Shown: in pieces, positions 28,996 through 38,938 of the stretch | Numbering within the stretch: the stretch's first letter is position 1 | How the letters are laid out: the number at the start of each line of letters is the position of its first letter | Assembly: GCF_003226895.2 (NCBI RefSeq) | Contig: NZ_PNJG02000001.1 | Location: forward strand, 124,001-188,000 | Origin: Kocuria tytonis | GTDB lineage: Bacteria; Actinomycetota; Actinomycetes; Actinomycetales; Micrococcaceae | Reading direction: 5' to 3' | Length of the DNA: 64,000 nucleotides | Translations under genes and position numbers: made by a program | The notes under the pieces: generated by a model | The model's input: only the letters and a program-made list of their open reading frames with translations | What the model was told of the DNA's origin: nothing | Databases searched by the model: none

Positions 28996-29067
28996 GGGAC
29001 CGGACCGCCGACCGGTCAGTACGTCCGCCAGTCTAGTCGCGGCGCCCGGACCCACCGCCCGGGCCGA

Positions 29068-29073
29068 TAGGGT
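29068..29073 (+). promoter_or_regulatory. -10 box of leaderless RDD gene
   Basis: TAGGGT, six bases before ATG 29080. Confidence 0.5.
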
Positions 29074-29079
29074 GGGACC

Positions 29080-29526
29080 ATGATCTCTCGCCAGGACATG
29101 GGCTCGTGGCTCGACGGCACCCCCCAGGACGGCCGCGGCCATCCCGGGCGCCGGCTCGGGCGCCCCCCGGAGGGCCCCGGTTCGGTGGGCTCCTTCTTCC
29201 CCCGCGTGGTGGCCCTGGTCATCGACTGGGCGGTGTCCGCCCTGGTCGCCACCGCGTTCCTGAGCCGGTGGAACGGTTCGGGGCTGATGACCCTGCTCGT
29301 GTTCTTCGTGCTCAGCGCCCTGATGGTGGGCTTCTTCGGCCGCACCCCGGGCCACTGGATCATGGGGCTGCAGGTGCAGACGATGAACGGCCGCCCCGCC
29401 GGTTTCGGCAGGGCGGCCGTCCGGTCACTCCTGATCTGCGCGGTGATCCCGCCGCTCGTGGTGGACGAGGACCACCGGGGTCTGCACGACCGCGCCGTGG
29501 ACACCATCCTGGTGCGCGTGCGCTGA
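29080..29526 (+). CDS. RDD-family membrane protein, 148 aa
   Basis: Three hydrophobic helices (about residues 39-60, 68-85, 112-128). The RDD signature is partly kept: FFPRVVALVIDWAVSAL has Arg and Asp at the usual places, and RTPGHWIMGLQV and DRAVDTILVRVR end the domain. RDD proteins may transport ions or small solutes, but most are uncharacterised. It is next to glnA but in the opposite direction. Confidence 0.8.
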   Translation: MISRQDMGSWLDGTPQDGRGHPGRRLGRPPEGPGSVGSFFPRVVALVIDWAVSALVATAFLSRWNGSGLMTLLVFFVLSALMVGFFGRTPGHWIMGLQVQTMNGRPAGFGRAAVRSLLICAVIPPLVVDEDHRGLHDRAVDTILVRVR

Positions 29527-29568
29527 GGCGCCCGCGTCACCCCGTGCGCACGACGCCGCGCGGGCGGC

Positions 29569-30318
29569 TCAGCGGCCCCGCATCCCCTTGCGGTCCGGGC
29601 GGGCGCGCATGGGATCCACGCCCTTGGGGATGGGCAGGCGGTTCTGCAGGGTGTTCATCCGGCGGTGGACCACCTGCACCTCCTCCTTGGTGAGCTTGTC
29701 GTCCAGCCCGCGCAGCTGCTTGGTGAGCTTGTTCAGGGGAACCTGGCCCTCGCCGTTGCCGGACTTGATCACGTGGATCGGCACGTTCTGGATCACGGGA
29801 CCGATGCGACGGCGTTCCTTCTTCACGAGCTTCTCGACGCGGTTCACGGGACCCTCGGTGATGAACACCACGCCGGGGCGGCCCACCGCGCGGAACAGCA
29901 GGTCCTTGGACTTGGGGTCCATGGCGGCCGGCTCCTCCTCCACGATCCACCCGCGCTTGAGGGTGGACAGCGCGGCACCGGCGGCTCCGGGCTGGCCCTC
30001 GATCCGGGAGAAGGCCGCGCGCTCGGCGCGCCGGGAGAGCAGGATCACCGCGGCCAGCACGGCGAACGGGATGCCGATCAGCAGCCACGTGATCCAGTTG
30101 CCCAGCGCCACGCCGATCAGCAGGAACACCAGCAGCACCCCGAGGCCCAGCAGGATCATCCACCACAGGATGTTGGGTTCCCGCTCGCGGGTCATCTGGA
30201 AGACCTGCTTCATCTGCGCGAAGACGCCGGGGCCCTTGGCGGCCCGGCGCTGACGCTTCTCCTCGCGCTTGCGGTCGCGCTCGGCGGCCTTGGCCTTGGT
30301 GGAGGTGGCTGGTGACAC
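29569..30318 (-). CDS. DUF4191 integral membrane protein, 249 aa
   Basis: A basic N-terminal segment (KAAERDRKREEKRQRRAAKG), two adjacent membrane helices (about 58-105, including ILWWMILLGLGVLLVFLLIG) and a soluble C-terminal domain with LKRGWIVEEEPAAMDPKSKD and RRIGPVIQNVPIHVI. This is a conserved actinobacterial family, usually beside lipA as here. Function unknown. GTG at 30318 with GAGGAA upstream. Confidence 0.85.
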   Translation of the reverse strand: MSPATSTKAKAAERDRKREEKRQRRAAKGPGVFAQMKQVFQMTREREPNILWWMILLGLGVLLVFLLIGVALGNWITWLLIGIPFAVLAAVILLSRRAERAAFSRIEGQPGAAGAALSTLKRGWIVEEEPAAMDPKSKDLLFRAVGRPGVVFITEGPVNRVEKLVKKERRRIGPVIQNVPIHVIKSGNGEGQVPLNKLTKQLRGLDDKLTKEEVQVVHRRMNTLQNRLPIPKGVDPMRARPDRKGMRGR

Positions 30319-30415
30319 GATGGTTCCTCGCAGTAGCTGGTAGGGGATCGCGGCCATTCTATCCGCTGGCACGGGGGCGCGGCAGGACGCGCGGGGGTGC
30401 GCGCGGCCCGGGACA

Positions 30416-30449
30416 CGACGACGCCGCCCGGAACCGGGCGGCGTCGTCG
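30416..30449 (-). terminator. Terminator between lipA and the DUF4191 gene
   Basis: CGACGACGCCGCCCGG and its exact complement around an AA loop, directly after the lipA stop on the minus strand. Confidence 0.8.
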
Positions 30450-30467
30450 GATGGTGGCCGGTGGGCC

Positions 30468-31475
30468 TCAGCCCAGGCGGGCCAGCAGGGAGGAGGCCTC
30501 CTGCGTGGCGGAGCCGGAGTCGTCGATGTGCGAGAGGTGCTCGGGGATCTCCCGGCCCATCTTCGTCATGGCGCGCGCCCACAGCTTGCCCGCGCGGTAG
30601 CTGGAGCGGACCATGGGCCCGGCCATCACGCCCAGGAAGCCGATCTCCTCGGCGGCCTTGGACAGCTCAACGAACGTCTCGGGCTTCACCCAGCGGTCGA
30701 TGGGGTGGAACGTGGGCCCGGGGCGCAGGTACTGGGTCAGCGTGATCAGGTCGCAACCGGCGTCGTGCAGGTCGCACAGGGCCTCGTAGACCTCGTCGTC
30801 CGTCTCACCCATGCCCAGGATGAGGTTGGACTTCACGATCATCCCGTTCTCCTTGCCCTGCGTGAGGACGTCCAGGGAACGCTCGTAGGCGAACGCCGGG
30901 CGGATCTGCTTGAAGATGCGCGGCACGGTCTCGAGGTTGTGCGCGAAGACCTCGGGCTGGGCGTCGATGACCTGCTGCAGGGCCTCGGGCTGGCCCTTGA
31001 AGTCCGGGATCAGGATCTCCACACCCGTGCTGGGGTTCATGGCGTGGATCGCGCGGATGGTCTCCGCATTGAGCCAGGCACCGCCGTCCGCGAGGTCGTC
31101 GCGGGCCACGGAGGTGACGGTGGCGTAGCGCAGGCCCAGGTCACGCACCGACTCCGCGACCTTGCGGGGCTCGGCCACGTCCACCATGCCCGGCTTGCCG
31201 GTGGCGATGTCGCAGAAGTCGCAGCGCCGGGTGCAGGTGTCCCCGCCGATCAGGAACGTGGCCTCACGGTCCTCCCAGCACTCGTAGATGTTGGGGCAGC
31301 CGGCCTCCTCGCACACCGTGTGCAGCCCTCGGCCGCGGGCCATGGACTTCAGCTCCGTGAACTGGGGGCCCATCTTGGCCGTGTTCTTCAGCCACGACGG
31401 CTTCTTCTCGATGGGCACCTCGGCGTTGCGTGCCTCGACGCGCAGTAGCTTGCGGCCTTCGGGTGCGATGGTCAT
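30468..31475 (-). CDS. lipA: Lipoyl synthase, 335 aa
   Basis: A radical SAM enzyme with both iron-sulfur cluster motifs: the auxiliary CxxxxCxxxxxC (Cys55, Cys60, Cys66 in [12 protein letters not shown]) and the SAM-binding CxxxCxxC (Cys81, Cys85, Cys88 in CTRRCDFC). [16 protein letters not shown] and the RSSYRA end region are also typical. It inserts two sulfurs into octanoyl groups placed by LipB, making the cofactor for the E2 encoded at 35432-37279. ATG at 31475, GAGGAG upstream, 88 bp after lipB. Confidence 0.96.
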   Translation of the reverse strand: MTIAPEGRKLLRVEARNAEVPIEKKPSWLKNTAKMGPQFTELKSMARGRGLHTVCEEAGCPNIYECWEDREATFLIGGDTCTRRCDFCDIATGKPGMVDVAEPRKVAESVRDLGLRYATVTSVARDDLADGGAWLNAETIRAIHAMNPSTGVEILIPDFKGQPEALQQVIDAQPEVFAHNLETVPRIFKQIRPAFAYERSLDVLTQGKENGMIVKSNLILGMGETDDEVYEALCDLHDAGCDLITLTQYLRPGPTFHPIDRWVKPETFVELSKAAEEIGFLGVMAGPMVRSSYRAGKLWARAMTKMGREIPEHLSHIDDSGSATQEASSLLARLG

Positions 31476-31563
31476 GAGTACTCCTCGCTGGTGGCGCTGG
31501 CTGTGCCCGGGTACCGAGGTTCGTCGGAGCGGGCCGTGGAAAGACTTCTGGCTGGTGGCCGGG

Positions 31564-32319
31564 TCAGGAACCCGCGGCGGCGCCCTGTCGCCGGGGTGCC
31601 TCGGAGGCGGCGGGTGCTTCGGAGGCGGAGGGCGACAGGCGCACCGGAGGGGCCGGGGTGTCCGGCTCGAAGGGGACACACAGGTCCGATTCCCGGGCGG
31701 AGAGTTCCTGCTCCATACGCTCCACAACGTCCGCGGGGTCGATCCGATTCCCCGTCTCCTCGCTCAGGGAGGTCACACCGGCGTCCGTGATGCCGCACGG
31801 GATGATCTTGCCGAACGGGCGGAGGTCGTTGGAACAGTTCAGGGCGAAGCCGTGCATGGTGGCCCGCTTGGAGACCTGCACGCCGATCGCGGAGATCTTC
31901 CGGTCCGGACCACGCTCGTCCGCGAGCACCCACGCGCCGGAGCGGCCCTCCACCGTGGTGGCGGGGACACCGAAGTCCCGGACGACGGCGATGATCACCT
32001 GCTCCAGGACCCGCACGAAGCGCACGACGTCCAGGGGGATGGGCAACCGCATGATCGGGTACCCCACGAGCATGCCGGGGCCGTGGTAGGTGAGCTTGCC
32101 GCCGCGGCCGATGGGGACCACCTCGGTGCCGTCCCACGGGTACTCGTGCTTCTCGGTCCGGCGGCCGGCGGTGTACACCGGCTCGTGCTCGACCATCAGC
32201 ACGGTGTTGCCGCGGCTGCCCGCCACCACCTCCTGGTGGACCTGCCGCTGCAGCTCCAGGCAGTCGCGGTAGTTCACCAGGTCCGGCGCCATGCCGATGC
32301 GTTCGAAGTGCAGAGCCAT
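31564..32319 (-). CDS. lipB: Octanoyl-ACP:protein octanoyltransferase, 251 aa
   Basis: The active site is intact: [27 protein letters not shown] with Lys141, [11 protein letters not shown] and [10 protein letters not shown] with the nucleophile Cys175. It transfers octanoate from acyl carrier protein to lipoyl domains. The C-terminal 35 residues are an Ala/Pro/Ser-rich tail without known role. ATG at 32319, likely leaderless. Confidence 0.95.
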   Translation of the reverse strand: MALHFERIGMAPDLVNYRDCLELQRQVHQEVVAGSRGNTVLMVEHEPVYTAGRRTEKHEYPWDGTEVVPIGRGGKLTYHGPGMLVGYPIMRLPIPLDVVRFVRVLEQVIIAVVRDFGVPATTVEGRSGAWVLADERGPDRKISAIGVQVSKRATMHGFALNCSNDLRPFGKIIPCGITDAGVTSLSEETGNRIDPADVVERMEQELSARESDLCVPFEPDTPAPPVRLSPSASEAPAASEAPRRQGAAAGS

Positions 32320-32325
32320 TCGTCC

Positions 32326-32331
32326 ACCATA
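32326..32331 (-). promoter_or_regulatory. -10 box of leaderless lipB
   Basis: TATGGT on the minus strand, six bases before ATG 32319. Confidence 0.55.
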
Positions 32332-32380
32332 TCCCTTCCCCGACCTGTGGATAACGTGAGCACGACCACAGCCCGCGCGG

Positions 32381-32386
32381 CACAGT
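32381..32386 (+). promoter_or_regulatory. -10-like box of the pseudokinase gene
   Basis: CACAGT six bases before ATG 32393; weak match but with the same spacing as other leaderless starts here. Confidence 0.35.
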
Positions 32387-32392
32387 GGGGGC

Positions 32393-34717
32393 ATGCACGA
32401 ACACCAGTCAGAGGACCACGAGGACCGCCGCGTTCCCGCCCGGGAACGGGGGGAACCAGACCGCAGCGCCGCTGGTGGGGGCGCACGCAGCGCGCGGGAC
32501 AGGGTGTCCGCCGCGCGGGCCCACTCGGGCCGCCGGCGGCTCCCCCCGGCGGGGACACCGGGCGCCGTCGGCTCGCACGCCGCGGACCAGCCCGGCCCGG
32601 GCGCGGCCGAGGTGCCCACCCCTGCGGCGGACGTGCCGGGGGAGGTGGCACCGGACGGGCGACGAGAGGAACCCGGGACACCCGTCGGCGCGGTCCACGC
32701 CCGCGCCGACGAAGCGACGATCCCCGAGCACGCGGGCCGGGAGGTCGACGCCGCTGCACGGCACGGCGGTCTCGAGCTGGTGGACAGACTGGGCGAGGGA
32801 GACGGAACGCGGACGTGGCTGGCGCGGGAGCAGCACTCGCGGGAGGAGTTCACGGTGACCTTCGCCGTGGCGGAGGAGGCGGAGCGGCGGCGGGTTCTGG
32901 AACGGTCCTTCACCGCGCTCGTGGACACGTGGTCCGAGATCTCCCACCCCCACCTCGTGCGCGTGCGGGCACTGCTCGGGGAGGCGGAGCACGCAACCGC
33001 GCTCGTGGCGGACCGTGTGGCGGGCCCGACCCTCGCGGACCGCATGCGCGCCGCGGGACGAATCGCCCCGGCGGACGTGGCCCCCGTGCTGGCCGGGGTG
33101 GCCCGGGCGCTCGCGCGACTGCACGAGAACGGGTGGGTGCATGCCCGGCTCACCCCCCAGCACGTGCTGCTGGCTCCGGACGGCCGGGTCCTGGTGGACG
33201 GGTACGGCGTGCCCGAGGGAACCGCGGGCGCGGGTGTCCCGTGGGGTCAGGGGGACCGGCCCGAGACCCGATCGGGCCGCAGCGGCACCGTGTCCCTCGA
33301 TCCCACACCGGGGTCCGTGGCGGCGAACGCCGCCGCGGCAGACCCTGGGCCACGGGGTGCCACCGCCTACGGGGAGTCGGACGGAGCACACCAGTCCGGT
33401 GCGCTGCCCCGCGGCGGAACACCGCTGGCCGCGGACCCGGCGGTGCAATCCTCCCCGGCGGTGAACACCTCCGCCGCGGACGTGTACGCACTGGGGGTCC
33501 TGGGGTGGCGCGCGCTCACGGGACGCCACCCCGGACCGGACTCGCACAGGGTGCCCTTGACGCTCATGTGCCCCACCGCGCCGCGCCACCTCGTGCTCAT
33601 GCTGGAGGCGGCCCTCGCGGACGACCCCGGGGCCAGGCCCTCCGCACGGGAACTTGCGACGGGATTCGACACCGCCTCGCCGCGGAGCAGACCCGCGCGG
33701 CGGCCACCGGAGCGCATGACGCCCGAGGTGATCCGGGCTGACGGCACGACGGTGCGCGCCCGGCGCATGCGCGCTCCACTTCTGGGCAGGTCCCGGGATG
33801 CCGTGCCCCGGGTCCCGCGCGGGCGGGGCACCGGTCCCGGGGGCTCGACCGTCCCCGGTGCCGAGGCCCGCGGTGCCGACACCGGACGGCCAGCACGGCG
33901 CCCCGGGCGGGGTGAGGTGCCGCCGTCGCGTGCAACGCACCGACCTCGGGGGACCAGCATGGGCGGTGCTGTGCTCCCGCTGTCCCATACCCCGTGGGCC
34001 ACGCGGCGGCGCCTCCTGGTCGCAGGGGCGGCGCTCGCACTGATCGGGTCCGTTGCGTGGGGATACGCCGTGTGGGGCGTTCCCGGCGAGGTGACGGCGG
34101 ATCCTGGTGCGGCGGCACGGGCATCCGCACGTGCGACCCCGGGGACCGGTGCAGCCGCCGGGGAGCCTGCGGAGCCGGGGGCGTCCGGGGCCCCTTCCCA
34201 GCATTCCCGGTCCGCACCACCGGCCGGCGCCGCGAGAACCACGTCCGCCGCGCCGGGCGCCTCGATGCAGGACAAGAACAGGGAGGCGCAGCGGGCCGTG
34301 CGCGATCTCGTTGCGGCACGGGCCGCCGCACTCGCGGCCGGGGACGAGAACGCGGCCGCGGCCGTCTACGTCCCGGAATCCCGGCTCGCGGCCCGGGACC
34401 GGGAGGTGATCCGCCGCGCGGCGGCCCAGGACGCGGCGGGCACGGGACGCACGGCGTTCTCCGGACTGAGCATGGAGGTGGTGCAGCTGGCGGAGCAGTC
34501 CCCGGCACCCGGGGCGCGGCTCACCCCCGCGGAGGCCGCGCGGACCAGGACGTACCGGGCCCAGGTGGTGACGCGGGGCTGGCACGGGGAGCTGCCCGCG
34601 GGCTCCCACGTCACCCGTGAGGGTGCCGAGGCGCGCCAGTCCGTGCGCATCTCGGTGGTGCAGACCTCCCAGGGGTGGCGGCTCACGGACGTCACCCCCG
34701 TGGGGAACGGGAAGTGA
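32393..34717 (+). CDS. Transmembrane protein-kinase-like protein lacking catalytic residues (pseudokinase), 774 aa
   Basis: A disordered 120-residue N-terminus precedes a Ser/Thr-kinase-shaped domain (about 125-440). The lobes are recognisable ([31 protein letters not shown], and [19 protein letters not shown]), but the residues for catalysis are not: no Lys in the beta-3 strand ([12 protein letters not shown]), HAR-L-T-P-Q-H where HRD-x-K-x-x-N is expected ([12 protein letters not shown], about residue 249), and VDGYG where DFG is expected. A single membrane helix (about 540-562) is followed by a 210-residue outer domain with a helical region ([20 protein letters not shown]). It is likely a scaffold or sensor. 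Similar pseudokinase sensors are known in actinobacterial cell-wall control, but the partner is unknown. Confidence 0.82.
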   Translation: MHEHQSEDHEDRRVPARERGEPDRSAAGGGARSARDRVSAARAHSGRRRLPPAGTPGAVGSHAADQPGPGAAEVPTPAADVPGEVAPDGRREEPGTPVGAVHARADEATIPEHAGREVDAAARHGGLELVDRLGEGDGTRTWLAREQHSREEFTVTFAVAEEAERRRVLERSFTALVDTWSEISHPHLVRVRALLGEAEHATALVADRVAGPTLADRMRAAGRIAPADVAPVLAGVARALARLHENGWVHARLTPQHVLLAPDGRVLVDGYGVPEGTAGAGVPWGQGDRPETRSGRSGTVSLDPTPGSVAANAAAADPGPRGATAYGESDGAHQSGALPRGGTPLAADPAVQSSPAVNTSAADVYALGVLGWRALTGRHPGPDSHRVPLTLMCPTAPRHLVLMLEAALADDPGARPSARELATGFDTASPRSRPARRPPERMTPEVIRADGTTVRARRMRAPLLGRSRDAVPRVPRGRGTGPGGSTVPGAEARGADTGRPARRPGRGEVPPSRATHRPRGTSMGGAVLPLSHTPWATRRRLLVAGAALALIGSVAWGYAVWGVPGEVTADPGAAARASARATPGTGAAAGEPAEPGASGAPSQHSRSAPPAGAARTTSAAPGASMQDKNREAQRAVRDLVAARAAALAAGDENAAAAVYVPESRLAARDREVIRRAAAQDAAGTGRTAFSGLSMEVVQLAEQSPAPGARLTPAEAARTRTYRAQVVTRGWHGELPAGSHVTREGAEARQSVRISVVQTSQGWRLTDVTPVGNGK

Positions 34718-34727
34718 TCCCGTGGGT

Positions 34728-34757
34728 GCTGTCCGGCGGCCGCCGTGGCCGGACAGC
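34728..34757. terminator. Hairpin terminator (pseudokinase side)
   Basis: GCTGTCCGGC pairs with GCCGGACAGC, 11 bp after the pseudokinase stop. Confidence 0.65.
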
Positions 34758-34759
34758 AA

Positions 34760-34807
34760 CGAACCCCGGTGCCCATGCGCGGCGGTGCCGCAGAGCCCCG
34801 GGGTTCG
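34760..34807. terminator. Second hairpin between convergent genes
   Basis: CGAACCCCGG pairs with CCGGGGTTCG; it serves the minus-strand gene at 34847. Confidence 0.6.
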
Positions 34808-34846
34808 CCCGAAACGGGTTGGTGCGCCCCTCGGAAGGGTGTCGGA

Positions 34847-35194
34847 TCACCAGAACACGGCCACCGCGGCGTTGATGAGGGCCATGCCTCCCACGGCGTG
34901 GGCCAGGCCGGTGGACACCGGCTCACTGCGCTGCGTCTTGCGCATCCCGATGAACGCGGCCACCAGCACGATCAGCAGGATCACGAGTTTCACGCCGATC
35001 TTCACGTAGTTGATGCCACCGCCGTTCAGCTCGTGGTAGGCCACCAGGCCGAGCCCTGTGACGAGCATGAGCACCGCGGCCCAGAACTGGCCCACGGTGA
35101 CCGTGGGGCGCTTCATGGTGTAGAACCACGTCCCCACGATCACGGCCACGCCCATGATGTGGAGGAATACCAGAAGATGCAGAAGGAACGTCAT
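34847..35194 (-). CDS. Small four-helix membrane protein, 115 aa
   Basis: Four hydrophobic helices (about 4-24, 36-53, 64-84, 97-114), beginning MTFLLHLLVFLHIMGVAVIV. The sequence HIMGVAVIVGTWFYTMKRP suggests a small integral membrane protein of the kind found singly in actinobacteria; no activity is known. Start ATG at 35194; a TACCCT box six bases upstream and GGAGC are both present, so it may be leaderless. Confidence 0.75.
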   Translation of the reverse strand: MTFLLHLLVFLHIMGVAVIVGTWFYTMKRPTVTVGQFWAAVLMLVTGLGLVAYHELNGGGINYVKIGVKLVILLIVLVAAFIGMRKTQRSEPVSTGLAHAVGGMALINAAVAVFW

Positions 35195-35200
35195 GCTCCG

Positions 35201-35206
35201 AGGGTA
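35201..35206 (-). promoter_or_regulatory. -10 box of the 115-aa membrane protein gene
   Basis: TACCCT on the minus strand, six bases before ATG 35194. Confidence 0.5.
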
Positions 35207-35236
35207 ACCGAGACCCCGGATCCGGCAGGCAGCACG

Positions 35237-35283
35237 CGGGCCCGGGGCGTGGTGTGCTCGACACACTCCACGCACCGGGCCCG
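35237..35283 (-). terminator. Terminator downstream of sucB
   Basis: A long, nearly perfect hairpin: CGGGCCCGG...GCGTGG with CTCGA loop region and CCACGC...CCGGGCCCG. The rest of 35195-35431 holds no gene. Confidence 0.65.
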
Positions 35284-35431
35284 TCACGGTTGCGACCCCT
35301 CCACTCGAGGATGAGGTGGTCCGAGGATCACGAGCGGAGGATGCGGCCGATCACGGCGGACTGCCGCGGCGGCCGGCTGCCCCGCCGCCCGTCCGATCCT
35401 GCTGCCCGCCCGATCCCTCAGGACCGAGGGC

Positions 35432-37279
35432 TCAGAGCCCCACCTCGGACTCGAACTGCCCGGCCTCCAGGCGCTTCTTGAGGGTGCTCAGGAAGCGGCC
35501 GGCGTCCGCGCCGTCCACCAGGCGGTGGTCGTAGGTCAGGGACAGGTAGCACATGTGCCGGATGGCGATCGTGTCGTTGCCGTCCGCGTCCGTCATGACC
35601 ATGGGGCGCTTCACGATGGAACCGGTGCCCAGGATGCCCACCTGCGGCTGGTTGATGATCGGGGTGTCGAACAGGGCACCGAAGGACCCGATGTTGGTGA
35701 TGGTGAACGTGCCACCGGTCAGTGCATCGGGGGAGATGCTGCCGTCCTTCGCAGCGCTTCCCAGCTCGGCGATCTGCTTGGCCAGCCCACCCAGGTTCAG
35801 GTCACCGGCGTTCTTCACCACGGGGACCAGCAGCCCGCGCGGGGTGTCCACGGCGATCGCGATGTCCTCGGAGGAGTTGTAGACGATCTCCTTGGCGTCC
35901 TCCTTGAAGGTCGCGTTGACCACCGGGTGGGCCTGCAGGGCCTCGGCGACGGCCTTCGCGAAGAACGGCATGAACGTGAGCTTGGCGCCCTCGCGCTTCT
36001 GGAACTGGTCCTTGGCCTTCTGCCGCAGCTGCGCCACGCGGGTCATGTCCACCTCGGTCACCTGCGTGAGCTGCGCGGAGACGTCGAGGGACTCGCGCAT
36101 CCGCTTGGCGATCGTCATGCGGATGCGGGGCGCCTTCTCCGTGGTGCCGCGCTTCGCGTCCGGAGCCGGAGCAGCCGGGGCGGGGGCGGAACCCTGGGTG
36201 GAGACCGCCGGAGCCGTGTTGGCGCTGGTCTCCTGGGCTGCGGGGGCCGAGGACTTCTCGGCCTCCTCCGCCGCGGCCAGGACGTCCTGCTTGCGGATGC
36301 GTCCACCCACGCCGGTGCCCGTGAGGGTGCTGAGGTCCACGTTCTTCTCGCGGGCCAGCTTGCGCACCAGCGGGGTCACGTAGCCGGCGACGTCCTTGGC
36401 ACCCGCGCCCGACGAGGCGCTCTCGGACGTCGAGGTCTCGGACGAGCGGGCTTCCGACTGCTTGGCGTCGGACTGCTCGGCCTTGGGCTTCGGTGCCTGC
36501 TCGGTCTTGGCCTCGGCGGCCTGTTCGGTGTTCTCACCGGAGTCCGCGGCGGTGGCGGCGTCCTCGATCTGCTCGGCCTTGGTCTCACCCGACTCGTCGG
36601 AGGAACCGTTGTCGGAGTCGGAGTCGGAGTCGGAGTCACCGGAGCCGGCGGCGGACTCGTCGCCCACGATCGCCAGGACCTGGCCGACCTCGGCGTCCTC
36701 GTCCTCCTGGACCTTGATCTCCAGCAGGGTCCCGGCCACGGGGGAGGGGACCTCGGTGTCGACCTTGTCGGTGGAAACCTCCAGCAGGGGCTCGTCGACC
36801 TCAATCTGCTCGCCGACCTCCTTGAGCCAGCGGGTCACGGTGCCCTCGGTCACGGACTCACCCAGCGCGGGCAGGGTGACCTCCACGGAGTTGCCCGAGG
36901 ACTGCTTGGTGTCGGCCTGGGGGGCCTGCTCGGTCTCGGTCTCCGCCGCCTGTTCGGTGTTCTCACCGGAGTCGGCTTCGGTCGCGGCGTCCTCGACCTC
37001 CTCGGCGGAAGCGTCCGAGGAGTCATCGGAACCCGAACCGGAGCCGTCACCGATGACGACCAGTGCGGCGCCGACCTCGACGTCTTCGTCCTCCTCGACC
37101 AGAATTTTCTCGATCACACCAGCCACGGGCGAGGGGACCTCGGTGTCGACTTTGTCGGTGGAGACCTCCAGCAGGGGTTCGTCCACGGCCACCTCGTCCC
37201 CCACCTGCTTCAGCCAGCGGGTCACGGTGCCTTCGGTGACAGACTCGCCCAGTGCGGGCAGGTTAACGGTTTCAGACAT
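35432..37279 (-). CDS. sucB: Dihydrolipoamide acyltransferase E2 (2-oxoglutarate dehydrogenase type), two lipoyl domains, 615 aa
   Basis: Two lipoyl domains (residues 2-77 and 132-207) each carry the modified lysine in STDKVDTEV (Lys43, Lys172). Acidic linkers follow both and share [11 protein letters not shown], so the unit of lipoyl domain plus linker is duplicated. A peripheral-subunit-binding domain (about 299-335, [20 protein letters not shown]) binds E1 or E3. The catalytic domain ends in [17 protein letters not shown] with His585 and Asp589. It moves acyl groups to CoA in 2-oxo acid oxidation. In Actinobacteria SucB-like names are often loosely applied: the protein may serve pyruvate dehydrogenase as well. 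ATG at 37279. Confidence 0.92.
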   Translation of the reverse strand: MSETVNLPALGESVTEGTVTRWLKQVGDEVAVDEPLLEVSTDKVDTEVPSPVAGVIEKILVEEDEDVEVGAALVVIGDGSGSGSDDSSDASAEEVEDAATEADSGENTEQAAETETEQAPQADTKQSSGNSVEVTLPALGESVTEGTVTRWLKEVGEQIEVDEPLLEVSTDKVDTEVPSPVAGTLLEIKVQEDEDAEVGQVLAIVGDESAAGSGDSDSDSDSDNGSSDESGETKAEQIEDAATAADSGENTEQAAEAKTEQAPKPKAEQSDAKQSEARSSETSTSESASSGAGAKDVAGYVTPLVRKLAREKNVDLSTLTGTGVGGRIRKQDVLAAAEEAEKSSAPAAQETSANTAPAVSTQGSAPAPAAPAPDAKRGTTEKAPRIRMTIAKRMRESLDVSAQLTQVTEVDMTRVAQLRQKAKDQFQKREGAKLTFMPFFAKAVAEALQAHPVVNATFKEDAKEIVYNSSEDIAIAVDTPRGLLVPVVKNAGDLNLGGLAKQIAELGSAAKDGSISPDALTGGTFTITNIGSFGALFDTPIINQPQVGILGTGSIVKRPMVMTDADGNDTIAIRHMCYLSLTYDHRLVDGADAGRFLSTLKKRLEAGQFESEVGL

Positions 37280-37357
37280 GGTCTTGTCCGTCCCTCTCTA
37301 AAGATCGGAAAATGTGCAACGTGTCCCGGGTCCGTGCGGTCCCGGGGTGGTGAGGGG

Positions 37358-37389
37358 CCGGGTGCCCACCCCGTGGGGCGGGCACCCGG
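37358..37389 (-). terminator. Terminator between lpd and sucB
   Basis: CCGGGTGCCC pairs exactly with GGGCACCCGG around an ACCCCGTGGGGC loop, just beyond the lpd stop; read-through to sucB would have to pass it. Confidence 0.7.
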
Positions 37390-37398
37390 TGCAGTGGA

Positions 37399-38766
37399 TC
37401 AGCCGTGCAGCGGAGTGCCGGCCAATGCCATCGCTGCCTCACCGATGGCCTCGTTCTGGGTGGGGTGGGCGTGGATGAATGCCGCCACGTCCTCGGGGTA
37501 GGCCTCCCAGTTCACCATGAGCTGGCCTTCACCGATCTGCTCACTGATGCGGGTCCCGATCGCGTGGAACCCCACGATGGGTCCGTCCTTCTCGCGCACC
37601 AGCTTGATGATGCCGCCGGTGCCCAGGATGGAGCTCTTGCCGTTGCCAGCGAGGTTGTACTCGAAGGTCTCCACGTTGTCCTTGCCGAACTTCTCCTCCG
37701 CCTTGGGCTGGGAGTAGCCCACGGAGGCGATCTCCGGCTCGGTGAAGGTGACCTTGGGGACGTTGATGTCCGGGACCCCCACGGGGTTCAGGCCCGCGAT
37801 CTCCTCGGCCACGAAGCGGCCCTGCTGGTAGCCGCGGTGCGCCAGCTGCACGCCGGGGACGATGTCCCCGATCGCGTAGATGTTGCCCACGCCGGTGTGC
37901 AGACGCTCGTTCGGGGTCACGAAGCCGCGGTCCATGGGGATGCCCTGGTCCTCGAAGCCCATGTCCGCGGTGTTCGGCCCGCGGCCCACGGCCACGAGCA
38001 CGATGTCCGCCTCGAACTCCTTGCCGTCCGCGAGGGTGACCTTGGCGCCGTCGTCGTTCTGCTCGACCTTCTCGAAGAAGGTGCCGAGGTTGGACTTGAT
38101 GCCGCGCTTCTTGAACTCGCGCTCAGCGATCTTCACGATGGCCGGGTCCTCATTGGCCACGAGGTGGGGCAGACCCTCGATCACGGTCACATCCACGCCG
38201 AAGGAGCGCCACATGGAGGCGAACTCGCAGCCGATCACGCCGCCGCCCAGCACGATCGCGGACTTGGGCACGAAGTCGATCTCGAGGGCCTCGGTGGAGG
38301 TCATCACGCGACCGCCGATCTCGATGCCGAGGGTCTTGGAGACGGAGCCGGTGGCCAGGATGATGTGCTCACCCGTGTAGGTGGTGCCGTCCACGTCGAT
38401 GGTGTTGGGGCCGGTGAGCTTGCCGTTGCCCTGGACCACGTCCACCTTGCGCATCTTCATGAGGCCGGTGAGGCCCTTGTACTTGCCCTGCACGATCTTG
38501 TTCTTGTACTCGCGCACGGCGCCCATGTCGATGGACTCCAGGGTGGTCTTGATGCCGTACTTCTCCGACTCCCGGGCGCCTTCGGCGAGTTCGGCCGAGT
38601 GCAGGTACGCCTTGGTGGGGATGCAACCCCAGTGCAGGCACGTACCGCCCAGCTTCTCCTTCTCGATCAGCGCCACGCTGTAACCCAGCTGCACCGCGCG
38701 CAGTGCGGCGGAGTACCCGGCGGATCCTCCGCCCAGGACCAGAATGTCGTATTGGTTGTCGGCCAC
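37399..38766 (-). CDS. lpd: Dihydrolipoyl dehydrogenase (E3), 455 aa
   Basis: FAD-binding GGGSAGYSAALRA, redox disulfide Cys43/Cys48 in GGTCLHWGC, NAD-binding VLGGGVIGCEFASMW, and the interface His434-Glu439 pair in HAHPTQNE. It reoxidises the dihydrolipoyl groups of the E2 made by the next gene. ATG at 38766. Confidence 0.96.
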   Translation of the reverse strand: MADNQYDILVLGGGSAGYSAALRAVQLGYSVALIEKEKLGGTCLHWGCIPTKAYLHSAELAEGARESEKYGIKTTLESIDMGAVREYKNKIVQGKYKGLTGLMKMRKVDVVQGNGKLTGPNTIDVDGTTYTGEHIILATGSVSKTLGIEIGGRVMTSTEALEIDFVPKSAIVLGGGVIGCEFASMWRSFGVDVTVIEGLPHLVANEDPAIVKIAEREFKKRGIKSNLGTFFEKVEQNDDGAKVTLADGKEFEADIVLVAVGRGPNTADMGFEDQGIPMDRGFVTPNERLHTGVGNIYAIGDIVPGVQLAHRGYQQGRFVAEEIAGLNPVGVPDINVPKVTFTEPEIASVGYSQPKAEEKFGKDNVETFEYNLAGNGKSSILGTGGIIKLVREKDGPIVGFHAIGTRISEQIGEGQLMVNWEAYPEDVAAFIHAHPTQNEAIGEAAMALAGTPLHG

Positions 38767-38938
38767 GTTGGCTCCCTCGGGGTTCGAGTTCTTGGTTTCG
38801 GATGTCCGCCCGAGTCCCGATCCGGGGTCTGCGGGGGACGGTCACGGTTGGGGTCCAGCCTAACGCCACCCGCAGGGCCCCACCAGGCATTGCAACCCGC
38901 TGGGACCCCGCGACGTGGCGCACCTCACGCGGGGGTGC

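Noticed and set aside
36600-36660. Simple repeat of GTCGGA units in sucB considered as a regulatory repeat
   Set aside because: It encodes an Asp-Ser linker between lipoyl domains; low-complexity linkers explain it.
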